DNA of 6,523 bases, from the NCBI GenBank assembly GCA_900314345.1, contig OMUX01000337.1, forward strand, positions 1-6,523. Direction: 5' to 3'. Each line of letters begins with the position of its first letter. Position 1 is the stretch's first letter. This DNA is from an uncultured Erysipelotrichaceae bacterium. GTDB lineage: Bacteria > Bacillota_I > Bacilli_A > Erysipelotrichales > Erysipelotrichaceae. This document shows, in pieces, positions 1-5,296 of this stretch. The notes below the pieces were generated by a model. It was not told the DNA's origin. It made no database searches and saw only the letters and a list, made by a program, of their open reading frames with translations. A program made the translations under genes and the position numbers.

Positions 1-55
1 TTACTCTTTCTACAGGCTTACATATTTTCTGTGCTCAACTGTCCACTAGGACGAA

Positions 56-78
56 TGAAAAACCGGCGGATGCCGGTT
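56..78 (-). terminator. Rho-independent terminator of the CPBP-like gene
   Basis: Read on the minus strand, a perfect 7-bp stem AACCGGC / GCCGGTT (61-67 with 72-78) with a 4-base loop is followed by a short T-rich tail (TTTC). The hairpin touches the stop codon of the minus-strand gene at 78, which is the expected place for an intrinsic terminator. The opposite strand has no T-run after the stem, so it acts in one direction only. Confidence 0.75.
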
Positions 79-827
79 CATGAAGACTGCTGTGCCTTGA
101 AGTAATCACGGGACTGTTTTTCCCCGAGCCATGCCAGGAATACCAGAAGAATGGAAAGCACCAGGGCGGCCAAGGCGAATGTCTTCAGGGATTCATCCGT
201 CAGGATGACGCCGATGTAGGCAAGAAGGATGCCGGCTCCGCAGCCGAAGCTTCCCGCTGCACTTGCAGCATAGTTATTGTAGATATCAAACAGCAGGGCA
301 AGGGCTGTGCCGCTGGCAAAACCGAAGATGAGACCTGCCTTGTCATACAGCAGGAACTTGAAGAAGGCATAGGCAGCGATGGAAATCAGGACGGACTGCC
401 AGCCGCCGCAGTGTTCCTTCAGAGATTTCTGAAGTCCACGGAAGGAAAGTTCCTCGGCAATGGGCGTCACTGCCAGGAAGCTGATGATATAGCGGCCGCT
501 TGCACCGTTGATGATGGCAGCGGCAGGATTCTCAAGAACAGTGAGAATCCGGGAAGAAGCATTCTCCGCTTCCATCATGGCAATGACCGCAAAGGAATAC
601 AGGAAGCAGATTGCCGCAGAGATGAATACCGCACCGGTATAGGAAAAGGCGGACCTGCGGATGGTGTTCTGAGGTTTTCCGTTTTTCAGCCGCAGTACAA
701 TGCGGAAAACAATGCAGGCAACAATGAAGAAGATCAGGGAATCAAACGGTCTGTCTGCGTCTGTGGTGTTCTTTTCGATGAACAGCAGGATCAGCGGGAA
801 CACTGCTGAAAGCAATATGTCTGTCAT
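78..827 (-). CDS. CPBP-family (CAAX protease/bacteriocin-processing-like) membrane protein, probably catalytically inactive
   Basis: This 249-residue polytopic membrane protein has hydrophobic segments at about 4-17, 31-46, 62-84, 112-123, 145-160, 164-181, 189-209 and 214-233. The CPBP motif 1 EExxxR is present as E125-E126 and R130 in the context AEELSFRG, a strong family signature. Family members are membrane-embedded proteases, some giving bacteriocin self-immunity, that also need histidines in motif 2 (FxxxH) and motif 3 (HxxxN/B). Here the motif 2 region (AFFKFLL, about 154-160) and the motif 3 region (AAGSFGCG, about 190-197) contain no histidine, and the only histidine in the protein is H139, next to motif 1. 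I infer a non-proteolytic or diverged member. The ribosome site before the ATG is weak, and no later start would keep the membrane core. It stands alone on its strand, divergent from the small gene at 903, with its own terminator. Confidence 0.75.
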   Translation of the reverse strand: MTDILLSAVFPLILLFIEKNTTDADRPFDSLIFFIVACIVFRIVLRLKNGKPQNTIRRSAFSYTGAVFISAAICFLYSFAVIAMMEAENASSRILTVLENPAAAIINGASGRYIISFLAVTPIAEELSFRGLQKSLKEHCGGWQSVLISIAAYAFFKFLLYDKAGLIFGFASGTALALLFDIYNNYAASAAGSFGCGAGILLAYIGVILTDESLKTFALAALVLSILLVFLAWLGEKQSRDYFKAQQSS

Positions 828-837
828 AGCACTGCTT

Positions 838-846
838 ATCTTATCA
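838..846 (-). promoter_or_regulatory. Candidate extended -10 promoter for the CPBP-like gene
   Basis: The minus strand reads TGATAAGAT, an extended -10 (TGnTAnnnT), 11 bases before the ATG at 827. I see no good -35. Transcription would begin very near the start codon, which fits the absence of a clear ribosome site and suggests a short leader or leaderless message. The 6-bp arms CACTGC (830-835) and GCAGTG (854-859) flank the element and could be an operator. This call rests on motif match only. Confidence 0.3.
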
Positions 847-874
847 TGCCCGGGCAGTGATCATGTGTGAAAAA

Positions 875-883
875 TGCTAAGAT
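875..883 (+). promoter_or_regulatory. Candidate extended -10 promoter for the small gene at 903
   Basis: TGCTAAGAT matches an extended -10 (TGnTAnnnT) and lies 9 bases before the AAGGAG ribosome site (892-897). The base match at the -35 position is poor. It mirrors the TGATAAGAT element on the other strand, so the 75-bp gap between the divergent genes probably carries both promoters. Confidence 0.3.
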
Positions 884-902
884 ATAGACAGAAGGAGATG
901 GT

Positions 903-1175
903 GTGATCATGCTGAACGTTGAGATGTATGCAAAGCAGCACGAAGATATGAGCTACAGCCAGCTTCTGAAGCTGCGGGATGAGCTCATTGAGGAAATCAG
1001 GGCTTATGAAAATCATACGGATCTGAATACGTACGATTATGACATTGAAGTTTCACCGGACGAGATTTATCAGATGAATCTGCAGTATCTCGGCGAGGTC
1101 TGCAGACTGATGGCCAGAAAGGTGCTGGAAAGCACCAGCAGCCTGCACATCATCAGGCCTGAGGAGTACCGCTGA
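903..1175 (+). CDS. Small acidic helical protein of unknown function
   Basis: I do not recognise this 90-residue protein. It is soluble, with no signal peptide or membrane segment. It is rich in Glu, Asp, Leu and Tyr. Residues about 17-38 (SYSQLLKLRDELIEEIRAYE) look like an amphipathic helix, a second helix is likely at about 52-76, and an acidic Tyr-rich linker (residues 44-50) lies between them. AAGGAG at 892-897 supports the GTG at 903 with 5-base spacing. The in-frame ATG at 909, spaced 11 bases, is also possible and would shorten the protein by two residues. Its last 23 bases overlap the end of the convergent lipoprotein gene. The clear ribosome site and full-length frame support a real gene, but I infer no function. 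Confidence 0.65.
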   Translation: MIMLNVEMYAKQHEDMSYSQLLKLRDELIEEIRAYENHTDLNTYDYDIEVSPDEIYQMNLQYLGEVCRLMARKVLESTSSLHIIRPEEYR

Positions 1176-1830
1176 AGAAAGCATCCAGCTGCTGTTTCTC
1201 ATCCGCAAGGATATCATCGCTCAGATCCTGGCAAGGATCTTCCAGCAGATCTGAAATACCAGTGGTCATGCGGACAGCCTTTCCTTCTTCCACATAGAAG
1301 AAGGTCGGGGCATAGATCCTCTTTTCACCGGCATAGTATGTCTGATCATCAACGGTCAGGTTATAGTCTTCAAGGACTTCATCGAAGGCATCGAGCATCT
1401 TCTCATAGACGGCGGTGCCTTCTTTTTCTGTGACGATCTCACTGCCATCCAGCTTCTTTACATCACGCAGGATCTCATTGTGGTCATCGTCCCAGATATC
1501 CACATAATAGATCTGTTCCACATGGTTCTCTTCAGCACTCTGCACAGCTGTTTCAAGCACACTTCTGCACCATGGGCACATGGAATCACCGACATACAGC
1601 CAGAATGTGCTCTCATCATCCAGCATGTCAGAAAGGGTGTCCTGGCTGATCTTTTCAAACGGGTTGTCCTCCGGTATGGAAATGCTGCGGTATGTCTTCC
1701 CGCTCTGTGTTTCCTTTCCGTTGAGAGATTCATATTCTTCCTTGAAGGCAAGGGCAGGGGTTTCTTTCTTTTCAGCACTGCATCCTGCAAGCAGCAGGAC
1801 GCTGAGCATGCATATGACAGACTTCTTCAT
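1153..1830 (-). CDS. Thioredoxin-fold lipoprotein with CPWC motif (extracytoplasmic thiol-disulfide oxidoreductase-like)
   Basis: This is a 225-residue secreted lipoprotein. A short KK-plus-hydrophobic signal peptide ends in the lipobox LLAGC, with lipidated C17. A polar linker follows, then a thioredoxin-like domain from about 64. Strand FWLYVGDSM leads into C85-P-W-C88, the expected dithiol active site at the start of the first long helix, then a strand IYYVDIWDD (107-115). The sequence YAPTFFYV (173-180) supplies the cis-proline (P175) that sits against the CxxC in this fold. An insert of about 50 residues lies between those parts. C200 is an additional cysteine. It probably acts at the outer face of the membrane in reducing or exchanging disulfides. 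It resembles thioredoxin-like proteins sometimes labelled bacteriocin transport accessory proteins, but no bacteriocin gene is visible. AAGGAG sits about 9 bases before the ATG. Confidence 0.8.
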   Translation of the reverse strand: MKKSVICMLSVLLLAGCSAEKKETPALAFKEEYESLNGKETQSGKTYRSISIPEDNPFEKISQDTLSDMLDDESTFWLYVGDSMCPWCRSVLETAVQSAEENHVEQIYYVDIWDDDHNEILRDVKKLDGSEIVTEKEGTAVYEKMLDAFDEVLEDYNLTVDDQTYYAGEKRIYAPTFFYVEEGKAVRMTTGISDLLEDPCQDLSDDILADEKQQLDAFFSGTPQA

Positions 1831-1851
1831 GTTGTGTTTCTCCTTGCATGT

Positions 1852-1880
1852 ATTCTAAGAGAAAAAAACAGACTTCACAA
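1852..1880 (-). promoter_or_regulatory. Promoter of the CPWC lipoprotein gene
   Basis: On the minus strand the -35 TTGTGA (1875-1880) and -10 TAGAAT (1852-1857, 5 of 6 to consensus) are separated by exactly 17 bases including a T7 run. The leader to the ATG at 1830 carries the AAGGAG ribosome site. The -35 begins in the T-run of the preceding terminator, so termination of one gene and initiation of the next are packed together. Confidence 0.5.
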
Positions 1881-1900
1881 AAAAGAAGCCCTGAGGCTTC
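1879..1900 (-). terminator. Rho-independent terminator of the zinc-ribbon gene
   Basis: On the minus strand a perfect 6-bp stem GAAGCC / GGCTTC (1895-1900 with 1885-1890) with a 4-base loop is followed by six T residues (1884-1879). It begins 12 bases after the stop codon at 1913, the usual position for an intrinsic terminator. Confidence 0.8.
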
Positions 1901-1912
1901 CTTGCAATGCGT

Positions 1913-2521
1913 TCAGTCAAGCTTTGTGCCGCATTTCGGACAATACATGTCATCCGGTCCGACCTCGGCACCGCAGCTGGTGCAGTGCCTTGGTTCTTCA
2001 TGGAGCTTTGTGCCGCACTTGCTGCAGAAGAGATGATCTGGCGCATTGACTGCGCCGCACTTCGGACAGATGATCTGTGCTTCTTCATAACGGACGGTGG
2101 CATCCGGCTGGTCGGTGTGGACCGGTTCGGCATTCAGGTATCTGGAGATGAAGCTGAAGACATCATTGTAGAGAATGGCTGTGCGTGCTGCACCGATGCT
2201 GGCCGTCCATGCAAAAGGCTGGAAGATAATCGCACCAAGGATTCCGATGCCTGCTTTCTCCACCCATTTGCCGGAACCTACGGTGACTTTCAGCAGATCA
2301 CCGTCATCGCTCAGATCAATGGTCAGTGCCGCATCCAGTCCGATGTACTTCGTCCATTCAGCGTTCACATCACCTTTGCTCTGAACCATGTAGCCGTTGG
2401 AGGTGCGCATGGTCTGGGTGATCATGTTCTTCTCCTGGTCCAGGTACTTTGCCAGGGCATAGGCCACCGACTGTACGGATTCACTGCCAAGCGGATATGA
2501 CTTAGTTGTTTCAAGGGACAT
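1913..2521 (-). CDS. Protein with N-terminal uncharacterised domain and two C-terminal zinc ribbons
   Basis: This 202-residue protein has two typical short zinc ribbons at the C-terminus: C152-x2-C155 with C166-x2-C169, and C180-x2-C183 with C194-x2-C197. Each has the CPKCG/CTSCG and CxKCGTKL form found in many Bacillota membrane-associated and regulatory proteins. Residues 1-85 contain a soluble domain with a strand-rich stretch (about 58-81). Residues about 91-118 (GIGILGAIIFQPFAW and on) form a glycine- and alanine-rich hydrophobic stretch that may be membrane-interacting. I do not recognise this N-terminal domain. The start at 2521 is chosen because AAGGAGG (2531-2537) lies 9 bases upstream. 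An in-frame ATG at 2581 would add 20 residues but would run through this ribosome site and an adjacent palindrome. It has its own terminator and is divergent from bcp. The zinc ribbons could mediate protein or nucleic-acid contacts. Confidence 0.75.
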   Translation of the reverse strand: MSLETTKSYPLGSESVQSVAYALAKYLDQEKNMITQTMRTSNGYMVQSKGDVNAEWTKYIGLDAALTIDLSDDGDLLKVTVGSGKWVEKAGIGILGAIIFQPFAWTASIGAARTAILYNDVFSFISRYLNAEPVHTDQPDATVRYEEAQIICPKCGAVNAPDHLFCSKCGTKLHEEPRHCTSCGAEVGPDDMYCPKCGTKLD

Positions 2522-2536
2522 GTTTCTGTTCCTCCT

Positions 2537-2552
2537 TACACTATTCAGTGTA
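2537..2552. promoter_or_regulatory. Perfect palindrome, candidate operator next to the zinc-ribbon gene
   Basis: TACACT-ATTC-AGTGTA is a perfect inverted repeat with 6-bp arms. It abuts the ribosome site of the minus-strand gene at 2521 (they share one base). It could be an operator or a small 5'-UTR hairpin that controls access to the ribosome site. No regulator can be assigned from this sequence. Confidence 0.35.
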
Positions 2553-2614
2553 GTCAGCCTTTGTTCAGATTCCATTGCCAATACATAAAGAATGTATGAA
2601 TTCTCATTCAGTCA

Positions 2615-2643
2615 TTGTGCTGTTCATGTATTCTGCAGATAAG
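2615..2643 (+). promoter_or_regulatory. Weak candidate promoter of the bcp-yaaA unit
   Basis: TTGTGC (2615-2620) and GATAAG (2638-2643) are 17 bases apart, 3 of 6 and 4 of 6 matches to the sigma-A consensus. They lie just before the AAGGAGG ribosome site at 2657-2663. No PerR- or OxyR-like box is evident. Nearby ATACAT (2581-2586) and ATGTAT (2592-2597) form an inverted repeat with a 5-base spacer. Confidence 0.3.
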
Positions 2644-2671
2644 GTATGCTTGAGACAAGGAGGCATCACAT

Positions 2672-3124
2672 ATGCTTGAGGTTGGTACAGCGGCACCGGA
2701 CTTTGCACTTCCGGATCAGGACGGAACAGACAGGAAGCTTTCAGACTACAGAGGAAAGAAGGTTATCCTGTACTTCTATGCCAAGGACAATACGGCAGGC
2801 TGCACAAAACAGGCCTGCGGGTTTGCCGAACGGTATCCGCAGATCTCTGAAAAGGGAGCTGTGGTACTTGGCGTTTCCAAGGACAGCGTGAAGTCCCACA
2901 GGAACTTTGCGGACAAGTATTCCCTGCCTTTTACGATTCTTTCTGATGAAGACCACAAGGTCATGGAACTGTATGATGTATGGAAGGAAAAGAAGAACTA
3001 CGGAAAGACGTATATGGGAGCTATAAGAACAACCTATCTCATCGATGAAGAGGGAACGATCATCCAGGCCATGGGCAAGGTAAAGGCTGCGGACAATCCG
3101 CAGCAGATGCTGGAGGCACTTTGA
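2672..3124 (+). CDS. bcp: Bcp/PrxQ-type peroxiredoxin (thioredoxin-dependent thiol peroxidase)
   Basis: At 150 residues it has the usual length for Bcp, a cytoplasmic peroxiredoxin that reduces hydrogen peroxide and organic hydroperoxides using thioredoxin. The N-terminal signature GTAAPDFALPDQDG (5-18) is followed by strand KKVILYFY (29-36). The active-site helix carries peroxidatic C44 and resolving C49, the C-x4-C spacing of the atypical two-cysteine Bcp/PrxQ group. T41 and R119 (in IRTTYLID) are the other expected active-site residues. The proline that opens the usual PxxxTxxC motif is replaced by A37, and the next common proline by A42. AAGGAGG (2657-2663) stands 8 bases before the ATG. 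The stop overlaps the start of the yaaA-like gene by 4 bases, which implies translational coupling in a peroxide-defence unit. Confidence 0.93.
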   Translation: MLEVGTAAPDFALPDQDGTDRKLSDYRGKKVILYFYAKDNTAGCTKQACGFAERYPQISEKGAVVLGVSKDSVKSHRNFADKYSLPFTILSDEDHKVMELYDVWKEKKNYGKTYMGAIRTTYLIDEEGTIIQAMGKVKAADNPQQMLEAL

Positions 3125-3861
3125 GAATCATTCTGTCTCCCGCAAAGAAGATGCGGGTGGATGATGACATCCAGCCTTCAGGGATGCCGGTTTTCCTGGA
3201 ACAGAGCGAAATCATTCTTGACTGGCTCAGACAAAGGGATCAGAAGGAACTGAAGAAGCTCTGGGCATGCTCGGACAAGATCATGCAGGAGAACATGGAA
3301 CGCCTTGAAACCATGGATCTGAAGAAGGCTGTAACACCTGCACTGTATGCCTATGACGGCATTGCATACCAGTATCTTGCACCGGAGGCATTCAGTGATG
3401 ATGAGATTGCATATGTGCAGAACAACCTGCGCATTCTTTCGGCATTCTATGGTGTTCTGAAACCGATGGATGCGGTGACGCCGTATCGTCTGGAAATGCA
3501 GGCAAAAGCATCCATCGGAAACAGTGCTGATCTCTATGATTTCTGGAAGGACAGCCTGTATGAGGAGGTTCAGGATGACAGCCATGTCTTCATCAATCTG
3601 GCTTCAAAGGAATATTCTCGCTGCATAGAGTCATATCTTCAGTCTGGTGACAGATATATCACCTGCATCTTCGGTCAGATGGAAAAGGGAAAGGTTGTTC
3701 AGAAGGGAGTCTATGCCAAGATGGCAAGGGGAGACATGGTGTGCTGGATGGCACAGAATGAGATCGAGGATCCTGAGGATCTCAAAGGCTATGACAGGCT
3801 TCACTTTCGGTATGAAGAAGCGCTGTCATCCCATGATACATACGTATTCCTGAAGGACTGA
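3121..3861 (+). CDS. yaaA: YaaA-family (DUF328/UPF0246) peroxide stress protein
   Basis: This 246-residue protein carries the hallmark YaaA blocks in order: LSPAK (5-9), ALYAYDG (74-80), FYGVLKPMD (109-117), PYRLEM (121-126), NLASKEY (159-165) and KMARG (200-204). The length matches the family. In E. coli, YaaA is induced by OxyR and lowers free intracellular iron during peroxide stress, which protects DNA and proteins. The family has also been reported to bind DNA. The start is TTG at 3121, giving MRIILSPAK, which matches the known family N-terminus; no ATG is available there. The TTG overlaps the bcp stop (TTGA), with GGAGG 4 bases upstream, so translation is probably coupled. Placement directly behind bcp supports the peroxide role. 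A strong terminator follows. Confidence 0.93.
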   Translation: MRIILSPAKKMRVDDDIQPSGMPVFLEQSEIILDWLRQRDQKELKKLWACSDKIMQENMERLETMDLKKAVTPALYAYDGIAYQYLAPEAFSDDEIAYVQNNLRILSAFYGVLKPMDAVTPYRLEMQAKASIGNSADLYDFWKDSLYEEVQDDSHVFINLASKEYSRCIESYLQSGDRYITCIFGQMEKGKVVQKGVYAKMARGDMVCWMAQNEIEDPEDLKGYDRLHFRYEEALSSHDTYVFLKD

Positions 3862-3888
3862 CATTATCTGTGCTTTGCAGGCATACAG

Positions 3889-3918
3889 CCATAGCCGGCA
3901 AAATGGCTATGGTTTTTT
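3889..3918 (+). terminator. Rho-independent terminator of the bcp-yaaA unit
   Basis: A perfect 8-bp stem CCATAGCC / GGCTATGG (3889-3896 with 3905-3912) with an 8-base loop is followed directly by six T residues (3913-3918). It lies 27 bases after the yaaA stop and closes the two-gene transcription unit. Confidence 0.88.
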
Positions 3919-3948
3919 CATGCCTTCTGCCGGTATTTTGAAGCCTCT

Positions 3949-3971
3949 GACTTAAACTCCCAGTTGAAGTC
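3949..3971. repeat. Imperfect inverted repeat upstream of the XRE gene
   Basis: GACTT and AACT (3949-3953, 3955-3958) pair with AGTT and AAGTC (3962-3965, 3967-3971) around a CCC loop, with one mismatched position. No T-run follows, so it is not a terminator. It lies about 50 bases before the candidate -10 of the regulator gene and could be a distal regulator site or a small hairpin. Confidence 0.3.
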
Positions 3972-4001
3972 TGGAGATGAAAAATTCAAACTACAGGATG
4001 A

Positions 4002-4030
4002 TTCATTAGTGGAAAATGCTTTCCTATAAT
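4002..4030 (+). promoter_or_regulatory. Promoter of the XRE regulator with embedded operator-like palindrome
   Basis: A consensus -10 TATAAT (4025-4030) has a weak -35 TTCATT (4002-4007) 17 bases upstream. Most of the spacer is the palindrome GGAAA-ATGC-TTTCC (4011-4024), which ends exactly where the -10 begins. A repressor bound there would block RNA polymerase, an arrangement common for self-regulated XRE genes. Transcription would begin near 4037, downstream of the ATG at 4016, which argues for the GTG start at 4052. Confidence 0.5.
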
Positions 4031-4051
4031 TCGCTTGCAGGGGATCAGCGC

Positions 4052-4492
4052 GTGGGAAGAAAAGCAGAAAAGAAAAAACAGGCAGAGATTCACTGGGAAG
4101 CTGTTGGTCAGCGTATGGCAGAAATCAGACAGATCAGAAATATGAAGCAGAGCGACCTGGCTGAAGAACTTGACTGTACCGTGACACACTACAGCGATAT
4201 GGAACGTGGGAAAAAACATTTCTCCCTGAACATTGTCATGCTGTTTGCGGAAGCTACCGGTGGGTCCATGAACTACATCATGTATGGAAAGGGTCCCCGC
4301 TGGCTGAGTGAGGTCGAAGAGCAGGAACCGTCGGAGGCAGAAGCGGAGATTGTGAAAGAAAAAGAAGTCTCCATACAGCCGTCTCTGGACAGGATGCTGA
4401 AGGGACTGACTCCGGAACATCAGGCTGCCGCAAGGAAATGTGCTGTCACGGTGATCAATACCCTGAAGCAGTCAGAGAAAGTCAAACGCTGA
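4052..4492 (+). CDS. XRE-family helix-turn-helix transcriptional regulator
   Basis: This protein is 146 residues from the GTG at 4052. A basic N-terminal patch (GRKAEKKKQ) precedes a Cro/C1-type HTH at about 18-78: helix RMAEIRQIRNM, then KQSDLAEELDCT as helices 2 and turn, VTHYSDMERGKK as the recognition helix region, then LNIVMLFAEATG and the closing MNYIMYG. A very acidic linker (about 88-107) leads to a small helical C-terminal region, possibly for oligomerisation. It probably binds DNA as a dimer and represses itself or neighbours. GTG 4052 is preferred because AGGGGA (4039-4044) lies 7 bases upstream and TATAAT at 4025-4030 sits after the alternative ATG at 4016, which would add 12 residues. 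It forms a single-gene unit between two terminators. Confidence 0.8.
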   Translation: MGRKAEKKKQAEIHWEAVGQRMAEIRQIRNMKQSDLAEELDCTVTHYSDMERGKKHFSLNIVMLFAEATGGSMNYIMYGKGPRWLSEVEEQEPSEAEAEIVKEKEVSIQPSLDRMLKGLTPEHQAAARKCAVTVINTLKQSEKVKR

Positions 4493-4525
4493 GCATATTC
4501 ACGGATCATGGCGGATATGCTTTTT
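4492..4525 (+). terminator. Rho-independent terminator of the XRE gene
   Basis: AGCATATTC (4492-4500) pairs with GGATATGCT (4513-4521), 9 bp including one G-U pair, with a 12-base loop. The run TTTTT (4521-4525) follows. The stem starts at the last base of the stop codon. Confidence 0.72.
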
Positions 4526-4568
4526 ACTTTCTGTGCTGCAGTATGATACAGACATGGAGGTAAGACTT

Positions 4569-4952
4569 ATGTTCACATTCAATCATTTCAACTTCAATGT
4601 GAAGGATCTCGATACAAGCCTGAAGTTCTATCAGGATGCTCTGGGACTGAAGGAAATCAGCAGGAATGAGACAGAGGATTTCATCATTGTCTTCCTGGGA
4701 GACGGGCATACCGGATTCCGTCTGGAACTGACATGGCTCAGGGACCGGAAGGAACCGTATGATCTTGGCGAGCAGGAGTACCATCTTGCCATGACGACGG
4801 ATAACTATGAAGAAGCTCATGCATGGCATGAGAAGAACCACTGGATTGTCTTTGAAAATCCGAAGATGGGAATCTATTTCCTGGAGGATCCGGACGGATA
4901 CTGGATTGAGATTGTCAGGGATGGCTCCTACATGGAGGAGCATACAAGATGA
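4569..4952 (+). CDS. VOC-family protein, glyoxalase I-like with complete metal-ligand set
   Basis: This is a 127-residue vicinal-oxygen-chelate protein with two beta-alpha-beta-beta-beta halves. The N-terminal module has HFNFNVKDLD followed by SLKFYQDALGLKE. The C-terminal module has YHLAMTTDNYEEAHAWHEK and ends FLEDPDGYWIEIVR. Four metal-ligand positions characteristic of glyoxalase I can be assigned as H6, E53, H72 and E114, with spacing close to E. coli GloA. A metal-dependent lyase or isomerase acting on a small electrophile such as a methylglyoxal adduct is plausible, but the substrate cannot be read from the sequence, and other VOC enzymes share this set. The start at 4569 is chosen because GGAGG (4556-4560) lies 8 bases upstream. 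The stop overlaps the next VOC gene by 4 bases (ATGA). Confidence 0.85.
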   Translation: MFTFNHFNFNVKDLDTSLKFYQDALGLKEISRNETEDFIIVFLGDGHTGFRLELTWLRDRKEPYDLGEQEYHLAMTTDNYEEAHAWHEKNHWIVFENPKMGIYFLEDPDGYWIEIVRDGSYMEEHTR

Positions 4953-5296
4953 ATCTTTCCATTGGATCCTTTGTATGGGGTGTGAAGCGTATTGATACGG
5001 AGACAGAGTTCTGGTCAAAGGCTTTGGACTATCAGGTGACATACCGGGATGTGGATTTTGCCATCCTGAAGCCAAAGGATGGAAAGGAAGGCATACAGCT
5101 GTCACTGAAGCAAGTGACTTCAGATCATGCAAGAAGGCATCACATGGATCTCTTTACGTATGATCAGAAGGCAGAGGTAAACCGGCTTCTTGCATTAGGT
5201 GCATCCAGGAAGAAATGGAACTATGAACCGGATGCGGACTATGTTGTGCTGGAGGATCCAGACGGAAATCCCTTCTGTGTGGTGCAGAAGGGATGA
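4949..5296 (+). CDS. Second VOC/glyoxalase-like protein (Glyoxalase_6-like), ligand-poor
   Basis: This 115-residue single-chain VOC-fold protein has an N-terminal half SFVWGVKRIDTETEFWSKAL and a C-terminal half HHMDLFTYD, then AEVNRLLALGA and VVLEDPDGNPFCVV. That pattern is typical of the Glyoxalase_6 type. Aligned by eye to the upstream VOC protein, the metal positions become S7, S52, H65 and C110, so only one of the four ligands is kept. A metal-independent binding or resistance-like role, or an altered active site, is more likely than classical glyoxalase activity. It starts at ATG 4949 within the ATGA overlap, with GGAGGAG (4934-4940) 8 bases upstream. Translational coupling suggests the two VOC proteins are made in similar amounts and may act on related compounds. 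No canonical terminator follows. Confidence 0.83.
   Translation: MNLSIGSFVWGVKRIDTETEFWSKALDYQVTYRDVDFAILKPKDGKEGIQLSLKQVTSDHARRHHMDLFTYDQKAEVNRLLALGASRKKWNYEPDADYVVLEDPDGNPFCVVQKG

Noticed and set aside
1..60. Left edge sequence with GTCC-ACTA-GGAC (about 43-54) as a possible insertion-sequence end or tail of a transposase gene.
   Set aside because: Only about 60 bases are visible, the inverted repeat has 4-bp arms, no frame gives a recognisable transposase C-terminus, and no target duplication can be seen.
411..809. Plus-strand 132-residue frame inside the CPBP-like gene.
   Set aside because: It lies antisense to a membrane protein with a clear family motif, has no ribosome site, and its composition is a typical shadow frame.
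1141..1158. GCCTG / CAGGC hairpin near the convergent gene ends as a bidirectional terminator.
   Set aside because: The stem is only 5 bp, lies within coding sequence and has no T-run on either side.
1907..2500. Plus-strand 197-residue frame opposite the zinc-ribbon gene.
   Set aside because: The minus strand has a strong ribosome site, four CxxC pairs and a terminator; the plus frame has none of these and no recognisable domain.
4524..5132. Minus-strand 202-residue frame opposite the VOC genes.
   Set aside because: The plus strand encodes two clear VOC proteins with ribosome sites and an ATGA overlap; the minus frame crosses both without any family feature.
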